A DNA stretch of 64,000 nucleotides. It comes from Candidatus Accumulibacter proximus. Lineage in GTDB: Bacteria > Pseudomonadota > Gammaproteobacteria > Burkholderiales > Rhodocyclaceae. Below are positions 35,138-44,779 of the stretch, one piece after another. Position 1 is the first letter of the stretch. Each line of letters begins with the position of its first letter. The position numbers were made by a program, and so were the translations under genes. The notes beneath the pieces are model-generated. The model ran no database searches, was not told the origin of the DNA, and was given only the letters and a program-made list of their open reading frames with translations. The stretch lies in the NCBI GenBank assembly GCA_016709675.1, contig JADJMH010000006.1:124001-188000 (forward strand). Reading direction: 5' to 3'.

Positions 35138-37218
35138 TCAAAACGCCAGTTGATACCTGGCAGACACCCAAACGGAGGGGGTTTCGCCCCGGGTGGCGCC
35201 ATTGACCATGAAGAAGGCTTTGCCGCCAGCAATCGTCGATTCGACGCCGATGCCGGCGCGGAACCAGTTCTGGTCGTAACTCGGTCCGTCAAAGTTGAAG
35301 GAGAAACCACCCGGACCCAGCAGTTTGCCGGAAACCGCCGAAGCCTCGCCCTGGAACCGGTGCACGCCTTCGGCGAGTCCAATAAGCGCTGTCCTGTTAC
35401 CGAGCGCCAACGGGTAGGCACCATGCACGCCAATGCGCAGGTCGGTTGCGTCGTCCGTCCGAGAATCAAAGTGAGCCGGAAAGGCCCTGCCAGCCTCGCT
35501 GTATGCGTCCATGTTGGCGCGCGCGTACGAAACCTCTCCGTAGGGGTTAAGGCGGAGTCCGGCGCGATCAGCGAAATCATCCCATTCCAGACGGGCGCGT
35601 AAGGCCCATATGTTGGTGTCCGGTGAACCGGTCGACGAGGCGGCATTCCCGGCATTGAAATAGCCGCGAGCGACAACCGTACTGCCCCACTGGTAATACC
35701 CGCTCAGCACGCCCCAAAGGCTTCCGTAAAGCGGAATCAGCGCCTCACCGAACAGGTAGTTGCCCCGGCCTTCACGTTACCTCCTTGCGCGAGGTCTTGC
35801 CTGTTCTCCGAATAACCGACCGACAGGTTGAGTTGGACCGGGCCGAAGTTGTAGCCGCCGCCGATCTCACCGAGCCATACATTGCCATCGACACTATTCT
35901 GGTTGTACCAGCCATAGTCGCCGGCGCCCCAGACGGTTGCCTGTCCCTTGGGGGTGCGGTAGGACAGCGGCAGGCTGTGGGCGCCGTTCAGCAGCGTTTC
36001 GGACCCCGACAGCAAGACCTGGGTGACGCCGCCTGGGCTGCCCAAGCTGGCGGACAGCGCCGCATTCAGTACCAGTAGCCCAGAGTCAAAGCGGGCAATG
36101 AAAGCTTCGTCCTGTCGAGTCACACCAACAACCACGCTGCCATCGGAATTGGTGGCATGAGCGGTCGCAGTGATCTGCCCATTGACGGCAACACCATTGT
36201 CGGCCAGCCATTGCTCCACGGTCTGCATGCCGCTCGACCGGGTCCAGCGAAAGGCCTTTGGATCGTGACCCATGGCGTCGGAAACCGAACTGCCCACGAT
36301 GACGTTTCCATCGCGGCTGATGCCCATTGCATATGATAGTCTGTCGTTGCCTATAAATCCCAAGCCCTCCATCTTGCCACCGGCCCAGCGAAAGGCTTGA
36401 GTGCGCAATTCGGGACCACTGTTGAAATAAGTGGATTCACCGACTACCACCTTGCCGTCACCGGAGACTCCGTTCCCGATGGAAGATCTCCCACCCGGTA
36501 GAATACCGATGAACACCTGCGCGTATCTACTCCCATCCCAAGTCCAGACGCTGGCCTCCTGCCAATTGGATACGTTGGCTGCCCAGCCAACAACGACGCT
36601 TCCGTTTGCCGAGACCGCCTTGGCAACCGACGCAATACCGTTGCTTATGTCAAGAGGGACAGCATACCCCGACCCGCTACGCCGCCATACGGCCGCACGG
36701 CTGTTGACCTCACCAACAATGGATGATCCGTCCGGGGTCACGGCCCAAGCATCGACATGCCAAGGAAAGGCGTTTGGAATATAGCCCTCCAACGCTGTAA
36801 CGCGGGAGGCTATTGAGTAAAATCCGTACCTTTGAGCATTCATCAGGAAACTACCAACGGCGATCGATCCGTCATCGGCGACTCCGCGGAGCTCCGGAAC
36901 ATCCATATTGAAACCGTGAGCGGGAAGCCCCGATCTCGTTCCGTCAGTATTCCAGCGAACAGCTTGCCCTCCCTGATAACCCCGCCTATCTTGATAACCT
37001 ACAACAATATTGCCGTCTCCGGAAACACTAAGGGCACCCGAGGAGCGGGGTCCTAGTGTGGTAATCCCGTTATCCCAAGCGCCGGCTGAAGAGGCTGCAA
37101 CGATGCCGGCGAGGCACGCTGCATAAAGCGCGCTACTCCTCCGGAGTACCAACCGGCCCCTTGTTGTTTCGGCATGCGATATGCTGACCATCAACAATGA
37201 AACACTTGTTGATTGCAT
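35138..37218 (-). pseudogene. Autotransporter with HAF-type repeats, frameshifted
   Basis: The sequence encodes about 690 residues in two frames. The first (37218-35758) has a signal sequence ending near ASSAGAWDNG and a passenger of repeated S-x-D-G-x-x-V-V-G units (for example VSGDGNIVVGYQ, ISRDGNVIVGSS), as in HAF repeat proteins. The second (to 35138) is the beta-barrel end with VWVSARYQLAF, closing on the usual C-terminal phenylalanine. The shift falls at a run of four G (CCCC at 35763-35766), where five would restore the frame. It could be a sequencing indel or a true loss of the barrel. It lies between two polysaccharide genes. Confidence 0.8.
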
Positions 37219-37256
37219 TTCTCGTCACCCCCAGCGCAATCTTCTGAAAACTATGA

Positions 37257-38123
37257 TCATCCCAGACATCCGAGGATCCGCTCCATGCCAGCCCGGAATG
37301 AGATTTTTGGCAGACCGAAGAGTTGGTGATACACGGTCGTATCCGCAACCAAATCAAATTCTCGATACCGTTCCCCAACTGAGATTCTCGGCGATTTTCC
37401 AAGCAGCCGAGCAGCCTCTTCCGTAAGCCATCGGATCGAGACCGCCTCGTCTCCGGCTAGATTGACCGGGCCATTGTGTGGCTTGTCGAGCATGCCTACC
37501 AACGCATCGATCAAATCATCGATATAGATTAGTGATACCCGGAGCCCGTCCACATCGCTGTGGTCATTTGGATTGCGATCAACGAACACTTCCAACTCGT
37601 CGCGCACTTTGTGAATGATTGTCGGAACGAGTTTACCTTCCTGCTCGGGACCATACACCCCAAAAATCCTTGCAAAGGACACATCGAGGTACTGCTGGTA
37701 GAGCGCCAAGGCATCTTCGGCCATGACCTTGCTCAGTGAATACCAGTTGTCTCTTCTGACGGGAGCGCCTTCAGAGAGCGCATTGAAGGACGGGGCGTAC
37801 ACGTTCCCTGTAGACGCATAAACAAAACGCTTTACTCCGGCGCGGCGCGCCGCCTCGGTCGCCTGGACCGCCGCCACGCAGTTAACCGAAAGAAGAGGCG
37901 GACTATGCTCCGGCATCTGCCGGTAGTGCGGTGACTGGGCAAGAAAACAGACAGCGTCGAGCTTCGAAGGAAAGGCAAATCCCTCTGGGAGACGTCCTGT
38001 GATGCTGGAAATGCCGTTTGCCTCGCCCGCTGAGTATCTCAGGACAGCAGTGCCCTGCTGTTCAAGTTTCGCGCAAAGGTGCCTTCCAACATACCCTCTG
38101 GCGCCGATCACCGCGACTTTCAC
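37257..38123 (-). CDS. NAD-dependent epimerase/dehydratase
   Basis: A 288-residue SDR protein. The dinucleotide loop is VAVIGARGYVGRHL, the active site is Y-x3-K in NWYSLSKVMAED near 150, and FVYASTGNVYAP supplies the serine/threonine. The substrate is probably a nucleotide sugar. It is shorter than most UDP-glucose epimerases (about 320). The ATG at 38123 overlaps the glycosyltransferase stop by four bases. Confidence 0.83.
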   Translation of the reverse strand: MKVAVIGARGYVGRHLCAKLEQQGTAVLRYSAGEANGISSITGRLPEGFAFPSKLDAVCFLAQSPHYRQMPEHSPPLLSVNCVAAVQATEAARRAGVKRFVYASTGNVYAPSFNALSEGAPVRRDNWYSLSKVMAEDALALYQQYLDVSFARIFGVYGPEQEGKLVPTIIHKVRDELEVFVDRNPNDHSDVDGLRVSLIYIDDLIDALVGMLDKPHNGPVNLAGDEAVSIRWLTEEAARLLGKSPRISVGERYREFDLVADTTVYHQLFGLPKISFRAGMERILGCLG

Positions 38124-39313
38124 AGTATTACCCCCAAGTCTTTGTAAGCAGCCTCAAGCCGGTTTGCAAAGGCATCAACGCTGAAGCACTTCTCAACGTA
38201 AGCTCTGGAACGTATCCCGATCCCGTGAAGTTCGCTCCGGTCAACGGTGGCAAAACGCCGCAGGCGCTCCTTAAGCTGATCTTTATGGATACTGAGGATA
38301 GGACACTCATCGGGGCTCAGAAGATATCGCTCAGGATTCCTGATATAGCAAATGACAGGCTTGCCGAGCGCCATCGCTTCGAGCGCGAAATACCCGTGAA
38401 AACCGATCATGCATTGGTCGAAGATGATATCTGCGCTCCGGTAAATAGCCAGCGCCTCGTCATTCGGTACTTTCTCGACCATGATCAAATCGATGGGCAC
38501 ACCCTCTGACTGCAACTCCGAAATCGCCGCTTCAAGAAAGCGTGTACCCTTGAACGCACGATGATTCGGGGCATGGACAACGCGCAGATGCCCTGGATCA
38601 TCCCTGGATGGATAGACCGGCCGGTAACGTTGCCCGCCCTCCTTGAGAAGATCGATCGGCCAAAAAAACAGGTCATTGCGGCTGCCAGGCGTGTACTCGA
38701 CCATATCACCCATGGAAAAAATCGCTATGGCGGAACGACTAAGCCTGGAATAATTTTCTCTTCCTTCATCCGCGCTACAGATGCAAGCTGACCCGATGCT
38801 CGTGCATTCGCTACAACAATTGGGCTCGCCTAAGGCTTGTGTCACACTTCTGGTCCGAACATCGGCACCATAAGTCCAAATGAATACTTTTATACGAAGT
38901 AGCCGGTAGATGAAAAGTTCAAACGGATTGAATTGCAGACGTCTCTTCGATGGAAGCAATCCGCCATCAGCATAGGCATGAAGATGGCTACAACAAGAAC
39001 ACACCCACAAGAAGAACAAGTACGGTCCGGCCAACTGCAACATCCTGATGCCTCGACTCCATTCGGCAACATTGATATCAAAATCCTTGGTGATGAAATA
39101 TGTCGATCGAACTAGCGTTACGGTCCTGAAACCCAAACGTCGCTCCGCCGAAGCCTTAACCGGCATCGTCACAATTGGCGCGCCAGTCCATACGCTCAGC
39201 TTCTCATGCACGAACATGTTTCTCCCGACTCTGATCAGGATCAACGCCGGGAGCGCTCCGAGTAGAAGAACCTCCATGCATAGGAGACACAGTTCCCGGA
39301 ACGATATTTTCAC
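38120..39313 (-). CDS. Glycosyltransferase with DQ-G-EAMA motif (GT4-like)
   Basis: A 397-residue GT-B-like protein. The N-terminus has a hydrophobic segment (LLLGALPALILI), then a central HAPNHRAFKGTRFLEAAI, which is the start of the donor domain. The motif ADIIFDQCMIGFHGYFALEA followed by MALGKPVICY matches the glycosyltransferases at 33874, 40267 and 57949. It contains an unusual number of cysteines around residues 105-190. It is coupled by an ATGA overlap to the epimerase downstream. Confidence 0.8.
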   Translation of the reverse strand: MKISFRELCLLCMEVLLLGALPALILIRVGRNMFVHEKLSVWTGAPIVTMPVKASAERRLGFRTVTLVRSTYFITKDFDINVAEWSRGIRMLQLAGPYLFFLWVCSCCSHLHAYADGGLLPSKRRLQFNPFELFIYRLLRIKVFIWTYGADVRTRSVTQALGEPNCCSECTSIGSACICSADEGRENYSRLSRSAIAIFSMGDMVEYTPGSRNDLFFWPIDLLKEGGQRYRPVYPSRDDPGHLRVVHAPNHRAFKGTRFLEAAISELQSEGVPIDLIMVEKVPNDEALAIYRSADIIFDQCMIGFHGYFALEAMALGKPVICYIRNPERYLLSPDECPILSIHKDQLKERLRRFATVDRSELHGIGIRSRAYVEKCFSVDAFANRLEAAYKDLGVIL

Positions 39314-39395
39314 GACAAGACGCTCACAGAAAACCTGCGGACACGTCCAAATATGCAGTTCTGCAGCGCCAGCCCTCCCTCCCGGTCAATAACGC

Positions 39396-40280
39396 TCAGG
39401 ATCGCCTTACACCACGAACAGTAATTCCATAATGGTCTACACAGTGATGTATGACGCTCAGCCCCGCATCCGCAAACCATCCCAGAACCTCGTCCAGCGT
39501 GTGCCGCGTGCAAAGTTGTGGATGATACCAATCATAATTGATTGCCACATTCTCATCCATGCTCAACGAAGGATTCCAGAAGCACTTCAGGAAGAAGTGA
39601 TAGAGGAAACGTTGAATGTCATATTCTCCAGCCTCGATGCCAAGCACCTTGACGCCTGGCAATGTGACCTTGACATCGAGGTCCGACAGGGCCTTGCCCA
39701 ACAGCGTGATCTCGTGCATCTCCTTCATCGCATGGTCATAAGGCAAGGACGAAATGGCAGCCCGGATGTAATCATCCGCATATTCGCGAAGTGGCGCCTT
39801 GAGCTTGTAGACATAGATCGCAATCTCGCCATTCGGGGCAAGACGCTGACACAGGTTGAGGAACGCACCCTTGGGATCAGCCGTATGGTGAAGAACCTCC
39901 TGGCAATAGATCAGATCAAACAAGCCAAGATCCGCGAGGTCGCCCAACAGATCCTTCTGGCGAGTTTCAACATTCTTCAACTCGCGCAGATTTTCCGCAG
40001 CCACGGCAGCGGCCGTCAGATCAATCCCGACAATGGACGCGGACTGCGGTGCATAGCGCTGAAGCAGTGCTGTCACTCGCCCGTTGCCACAACCGGCATC
40101 CAGTATGCGGGCTTTACCGTTCAGCCAAGCGACAAACTGTTCCGGTGAGGGCACACCGTTCCGGGTCAGAATCCAGTTGAAGATGTCGGATCCCTCCTTG
40201 AGGGTTTCCGAGAATGCCAGTTCCTTGTTTTGCTCCCACTTGTCACGGAAGCTGACGAGTGTTTGTTCACGATTTCCCAT
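39396..40280 (-). CDS. SAM-dependent methyltransferase
   Basis: A 294-residue class I methyltransferase. The SAM-binding motif I is ILDAGCGNGRVTALL near residue 63, motif II lies near IVGIDLTAAAV, and CQEVLHHTADP is the post-II region. The C-terminal part FLYHFFLKCFWNPSL and NYDWYHPQLCTRHTLDEVLGWF closely parallels the methyltransferase at 60056-61093, so the two are paralogues. The start at ATG 40280 overlaps the upstream glycosyltransferase by 14 bases. It probably methylates a sugar or a chain terminus. Confidence 0.85.
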   Translation of the reverse strand: MGNREQTLVSFRDKWEQNKELAFSETLKEGSDIFNWILTRNGVPSPEQFVAWLNGKARILDAGCGNGRVTALLQRYAPQSASIVGIDLTAAAVAAENLRELKNVETRQKDLLGDLADLGLFDLIYCQEVLHHTADPKGAFLNLCQRLAPNGEIAIYVYKLKAPLREYADDYIRAAISSLPYDHAMKEMHEITLLGKALSDLDVKVTLPGVKVLGIEAGEYDIQRFLYHFFLKCFWNPSLSMDENVAINYDWYHPQLCTRHTLDEVLGWFADAGLSVIHHCVDHYGITVRGVRRS

Positions 40281-42060
40281 TTTCAATTTCCCGGTAAGGT
40301 AACGGTTTCGAGAATTCCAATTCCGAATGAGGCATATGAATCCGGAACTGATCCACCTGCGCATTCACCGTCTGTTCCTTGGCGTGATGTCGCTTCATCC
40401 ATTCGCGCGATGCCCCGCCCAGCGCCTTCAAATCATCGGGATGCTCAAGTGCGCCACGAATAGCCAAGACAATTTCTTCTTGCGTCCTGCAGTTGAGAAC
40501 CGGAGGGCAGACTGGATATTGCTTTGACAGCCGCTCAACATCCAGAAACGTAAGAATCGGGGTGCCGACTGCCATGGCCTTGAAGACGACGCCACCAAAC
40601 GCGCCTAGTTTGAACTGATCGACGACGACATCAGATGCCAGACAATACCTTTCAAACGGCGTGATCGCCTGCGGCGGAATCCATCGGACAAATTGACTAC
40701 AACCTGATTCCGCTAGCAACCGCTTCGATTCCTCGACATTTGCCCCCCATTCGCAACAGATCAAACCGACGGCAACACCACTTGTCCGAAGTTCGGCAAA
40801 GGCGCGAAGAAATATCTCATTCTGTTTGTCAGCGTAGCCAGTACCCGAGACCCAATCATGGCGCGTCGGATGAAAGAAAATAAAAGAGGATTGCAAATCC
40901 GCCACTAATTCCTTTCGCATCGCTTGACTACCGGTAACCGCCAATCCGTGATCTTCATCGTACGGGTGGTTAATAAGCGTAAAGCGCCCTGGCGCCAGAT
41001 AATCTGCACTCGGTTTACAGTCAAAATTTGTAACGAAAACATGCTTCGCCATTCGGTATGCGAGCGCAGTCAGTCGGCCCTGCACACTATTGCTATAAGG
41101 GATGTCTCGAATTGTTCCATGTTCAAAGGCAAAATAAGGCGTGCCACATAACATAGGCAAAACCGGATCGGTTGAATAACCAATTACATAGTCATAGTGT
41201 GCAAAAAGTTGCTTCAGATCGGGAACTACCCCCATATAAGGGACCACGTCGCTGATTTCAAGTTGATCGTTCCGCTCTCCAAATTGTGCCTTGAAGTTGC
41301 TGATGGCTGTGTTGGGGACCATGTTTTCTGTTTCGGAGTCCGAGTCCGAGTCCGAGTCCGAGTTGGCAGCATCGTTCCTCGCGAAAATAACGAAGACAGG
41401 TCTAATGGCAAAGCAAACGAAACCTATTGCTGCTTTAATAAATAGTTTACTTGGAATCGTCTGTTTCGGCGTGAGCAAACGCTTTGAGTAATAACCGAAT
41501 GCGTCGCGGGGGCTATTCTGCGACAGTATCCGAACGTGCCAGTTAAATCGCATTACCAGCCTGCGGACCATTGCGAGGGGCGCGCTATCAGCAACCCAAG
41601 ACATGTCGGGTAAGCAGCGATTGCGTTTCTTGACCGCCGGGCAGCAGCTGCTTTTCTTCACGGGAGGGCAGCACTTGCTCTCCTCTAGCAACAGTTGCCA
41701 CAACGTGTCCGCAAGCTGATCAAGACCTGATCTTCTTGCGTGGAGATACTGAATGGCCAGCAATTGTGGCCCTTGCGAAAACCACCTTGGCCTTTGAAAC
41801 CCTCCCAGGTCCAGCCTAAACCATTGCGGCCTGAAATCATCTGTGACAGACCCGGTGAAGTCCGCATCCTCCCATTCTGGGCAGCCCATAATGTGATAGT
41901 AGTCGTAACACAGGACGTCACAATCAAGCCCAGCCTCGTTGAGCAACTTCGCATTATTATATGCGTTGTTGGCAATATTGCCTATGTGCAATACACGGGG
42001 CTCGCGCTCATGGCATTTAATGAACGCGTCCAACCATTCCTTGTTATCAGGAGATAGCAC
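40267..42060 (-). CDS. Large glycosyltransferase-like protein with repeat inserts
   Basis: A 597-residue GT-B-like protein beginning with VLHIGNIANNAYNNAKLLNE, which parallels the one at 57949 (FVGNMANNLYIRAKVL). The C-terminal donor motif is DVVVDQFKLGAFGGVVFKAM, where the usual glutamate is a lysine. Residues 129-150 form a cysteine-rich insert with CCPPVKK and CCPAVKK units, and residues near 235 contain an SDSDSDSDS run. Both inserts lie in loops between recognised blocks. Whether it is still catalytic is uncertain. It is separated by three bases from the aminotransferase gene upstream. Confidence 0.75.
   Translation of the reverse strand: MLSPDNKEWLDAFIKCHEREPRVLHIGNIANNAYNNAKLLNEAGLDCDVLCYDYYHIMGCPEWEDADFTGSVTDDFRPQWFRLDLGGFQRPRWFSQGPQLLAIQYLHARRSGLDQLADTLWQLLLEESKCCPPVKKSSCCPAVKKRNRCLPDMSWVADSAPLAMVRRLVMRFNWHVRILSQNSPRDAFGYYSKRLLTPKQTIPSKLFIKAAIGFVCFAIRPVFVIFARNDAANSDSDSDSDSETENMVPNTAISNFKAQFGERNDQLEISDVVPYMGVVPDLKQLFAHYDYVIGYSTDPVLPMLCGTPYFAFEHGTIRDIPYSNSVQGRLTALAYRMAKHVFVTNFDCKPSADYLAPGRFTLINHPYDEDHGLAVTGSQAMRKELVADLQSSFIFFHPTRHDWVSGTGYADKQNEIFLRAFAELRTSGVAVGLICCEWGANVEESKRLLAESGCSQFVRWIPPQAITPFERYCLASDVVVDQFKLGAFGGVVFKAMAVGTPILTFLDVERLSKQYPVCPPVLNCRTQEEIVLAIRGALEHPDDLKALGGASREWMKRHHAKEQTVNAQVDQFRIHMPHSELEFSKPLPYREIENGKS
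41336..41365. repeat. Hexanucleotide microsatellite (GAGTCC)n within a coding region
   Basis: Four perfect GAGTCC units (41336-41359) and a fifth degenerate one (GAGTTG) lie in tandem. On the coding minus strand they give alternating Asp and Ser. Because the unit is six bases, copy changes would not break the reading frame of the glycosyltransferase at 40267-42060. Confidence 0.9.
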
Positions 42061-42063
42061 GAA

Positions 42064-43188
42064 TCAACCCAGTTTCGATCGGATGGCCTTCACCACTTCG
42101 GTTTGCTGCTGATCCGTCATGCCCGGAAAAATCGGCAGCGTGATCGTCGTATCTTCGGCACGGCAGGCGTTAGGAAATTGTTCGGGCTGTAAACCATATT
42201 TTTTGGCGTAATAGCCAAGACGATGAACAGCGTGCGTGCCAGGCCTAGTCTGGATCCCGCGGTCGGCAAGGTGCTCCATGATTTCATTTCGTTTCGCCCT
42301 GTCGTCACGGGACAGACGTGTCACGTACGATTGATATGTATGCCCAGCATCATCCACTGGAACGGTGATCTCATCCAGCCCAGCGAGCATTTCGGAGTAG
42401 CGAAGCGCCAGTCGCCGGCGTTCGGCAAGAATGCTGTCGAGCCTCGCCATCTGCGCCACCCCCACGGCAGCCTGAATGTCGGACAGCCTGAGATTGAACC
42501 CGAGCATGTCGAAGGTACTCATTGTGTAGGGCTTCGATGGGTCTGCACCGAAAGCCGGCCCCGTCGCACCATGGTTGCGCAGACACTTCACACGATTCGC
42601 GAGATCATCACGGTTGGTCGTTACCATGCCACCTTCACCGGTAGTGATCACCTTGCGGGGATGGAACGAAAAGCACCCGAGATCACCAATCGCACCAATC
42701 GGCCGGTCGTTGTATGTCGTTCCCACGGCACAGGCTGCATCTTCGATCACAGCGATACCGTGGCGCTTGGCGATTGCCATAATTTCGTCCATAGGCGCCG
42801 CCTTGCCGAAAAGATGTACAACCACCACCGCCCGGGTGCGAGGAGTGATCGCCGCTTCCAGCGCAACAGGGTCTATGTTGAAAGTAGAAAGATTGACATC
42901 CGAGAATACGGCCTTTGCGCCAACGTATTCAGCCGCGTGGGCGGATGTCACCCAAGTAAATGCAGGAACAACAACTTCATCACCACATTGCAACTGTAAC
43001 GCCAATGCAGCCAGATGCAGAGCGGCAGTACAAGAAGTCGTTGCCATAGCGTGCTCTACCGCATGGCGCATAGCAAACAAGCGCTCAAACTCGCTGGTTA
43101 ACGGACCCTGCGTGACCCACTTTGAATCAAGGCATCGCTTGACGAGTTCAAGCTCCTCCACACCGAATTTTGGCTCAGTAATGTTCAA
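42064..43188 (-). CDS. DegT/DnrJ/EryC1/StrS sugar aminotransferase
   Basis: A 374-residue PLP enzyme that places an amino group on a keto sugar nucleotide. The Schiff-base lysine sits in FSFHPRKVITTGEGG near residue 180; the PLP-contact region VIEDAACAVGTTYND is near 150 and an N-terminal SKWVTQGPLTSEFE opens the substrate loop. It fits with the CapD-type 4,6-dehydratase for making an amino-deoxy sugar. The gene sits three bases upstream of the repeat-bearing glycosyltransferase and probably heads that segment of the operon. Confidence 0.92.
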   Translation of the reverse strand: MNITEPKFGVEELELVKRCLDSKWVTQGPLTSEFERLFAMRHAVEHAMATTSCTAALHLAALALQLQCGDEVVVPAFTWVTSAHAAEYVGAKAVFSDVNLSTFNIDPVALEAAITPRTRAVVVVHLFGKAAPMDEIMAIAKRHGIAVIEDAACAVGTTYNDRPIGAIGDLGCFSFHPRKVITTGEGGMVTTNRDDLANRVKCLRNHGATGPAFGADPSKPYTMSTFDMLGFNLRLSDIQAAVGVAQMARLDSILAERRRLALRYSEMLAGLDEITVPVDDAGHTYQSYVTRLSRDDRAKRNEIMEHLADRGIQTRPGTHAVHRLGYYAKKYGLQPEQFPNACRAEDTTITLPIFPGMTDQQQTEVVKAIRSKLG

Positions 43189-43579
43189 AATATTTTCCTC
43201 TGTATACGCACAAAAAATCCCAGGACCAACAATCGCCGCAGAACCATTTGAAAGGCATCATGTTACCAGTTGCCGCTTGCCGATGCTCTCCGCCGAACAC
43301 GCGATCGGGTTAAACTCGTGAGCCGACCGAGAAACGGCTTGCCCTCTAGGCGAGCAGGAGGCAAAGTACGTCTTCCGTTGGTACGGACGTAATGGTTGGT
43401 ATGTGTTGATCTTTTTGTCAAAGTTCTTGACTCGTTTCTTAAGTATCTTTTTTCTCACGCCGTTTTCCTTGAGTCGCGTCTGTCGAAGTGAGCGTTCTCG
43501 CGAAACGGCTTCCTCAGCTCGCCCCGCCTGATAGCCGACCTGCTCGGCGAATACACGCCGAAAGAGTAGCCGAAAGTCG
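43189..43579. other. Intergenic stretch of 390 bases, no gene seen
   Basis: Between the aminotransferase start and the FemAB-like stop there is no convincing gene. Part of the stretch is read by an open frame from 43770 that is basic and lacks family features; I take it to be a shadow of the FemAB-like gene plus chance sequence. A promoter for the aminotransferase could lie here, but none stands out. Confidence 0.5.
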
Positions 43580-44779
43580 CTACGTCTCAGTACATTTTCT
43601 GCGCGAACCAAGCGCAAATGGTGTGCGACAAGAGCCTCCACCAATGCCCGTTTTACTTTGCATCCCCTTGGACTGCGACGAGAGCCGCAATCTGCTGACG
43701 GGCAATGTCTGCATATTTTTCCGGATGCCGAAAGCGACTCCCTGGATAATCGGCACAGACTTGCCGCCAAACTTGCCCTTGAAACGAGAGACTTTTGCTA
43801 CCGGCCAATCGTCAGGCAACTCAGGGAAAACTGGTCCAAGACGATAAACATGCAACCCCTGGCGCTTTGCCCAGACGATGGCAGACCAATGCATAAAATC
43901 GTTTACTCTCATCGGCAGGAATTCCGGATCGGATACGCCGCCAAGGAAATGGGCTGCTCCCTTATCGATCAACAGAAGCAATGCCGCTATCTTTTGCCCT
44001 GCGGAACACACAAACAGAAAGCGGCAGCTGCCTTGCGGTCCAAGCGCATTCCATAGATCCTCGTAGTAGCCCCGGGGAGCCAGAGACTCTCCGGTCCGCT
44101 TCGCCGAACGCTCCGCCAACGCGTAGTAATCCCGAACCACATCATCGCCCGCCCCCTCATTGCAAGACAGACATTGACCTTGGGCCTTGCGAACTGCACG
44201 CCGACAACTTTCATCGAGCGCGGAGAAAAGAGATTCCTCTGGCATGGTAAGCTCGACCATTTGGTCAGCACAACAAGTGGCTAGCCCAGGTGCCGGAGCC
44301 AGACCGCCCGGGCCAATACCCACTCCAAGAAAGTAGCCAAAACCTGAAACCCAGAATGGAATCTCGCTGCACTCTCCATTCGTTCGCTTTGGGGCCAGGT
44401 TCTGGATATTCAGTTGGATGCGGTCTGCTGAAACATGCTTAGCCAAGATTTCAATCCGTCGCATTGCGACCGAGCGAACTGCCTTGATCACCCCCGGTTC
44501 AAGGCCATCAAGCAATGCCAAACCAGTATGCCGATGAATCCCACTATGTACCAGGGTTTCTGACCATGCCCCCAACCCCAGAGTCGCGACATACAAAGGC
44601 TGAACGGCAACTATTTTGTGACCATCATGAACGGCAAACGAGGCATTGCTGCCCGGAAAGAAGAAATTGCTTTCTAATGTGACCCAAGAAGACAAATGAA
44701 AAAGCCATGCATCCGCTGAAGAATCGCATAGCCTATCCCATTCAGAAAGGTCGGCTTCATCAAACGGGAGGACTTTCAT
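43580..44779 (-). CDS. FemAB/GNAT-like transferase
   Basis: A 399-residue protein of the FemAB-like acyl/aminoacyl transferase group, built from two GNAT folds. The first half holds WVTLESNFFFPGSNASFAVHDGHKIVAVQPLY, the second LDESCRRAVRKAQ followed by FLFVCSAGQKIAALLLLI and GGVSDPEF. Such proteins in polysaccharide loci may add an amino-acid or acyl group to sugars. The last 50 residues are basic and unlike the family, so the end may be altered. It overlaps the methyltransferase stop by four bases. Confidence 0.75.
   Translation of the reverse strand: MKVLPFDEADLSEWDRLCDSSADAWLFHLSSWVTLESNFFFPGSNASFAVHDGHKIVAVQPLYVATLGLGAWSETLVHSGIHRHTGLALLDGLEPGVIKAVRSVAMRRIEILAKHVSADRIQLNIQNLAPKRTNGECSEIPFWVSGFGYFLGVGIGPGGLAPAPGLATCCADQMVELTMPEESLFSALDESCRRAVRKAQGQCLSCNEGAGDDVVRDYYALAERSAKRTGESLAPRGYYEDLWNALGPQGSCRFLFVCSAGQKIAALLLLIDKGAAHFLGGVSDPEFLPMRVNDFMHWSAIVWAKRQGLHVYRLGPVFPELPDDWPVAKVSRFKGKFGGKSVPIIQGVAFGIRKNMQTLPVSRLRLSSQSKGMQSKTGIGGGSCRTPFALGSRRKCTET

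Noticed and set aside
43258..43770. Basic minus-strand open frame before the FemAB-like gene's end
   Set aside because: Half of it overlaps the FemAB-like gene in another frame and the rest is not similar to any family; treated as chance.
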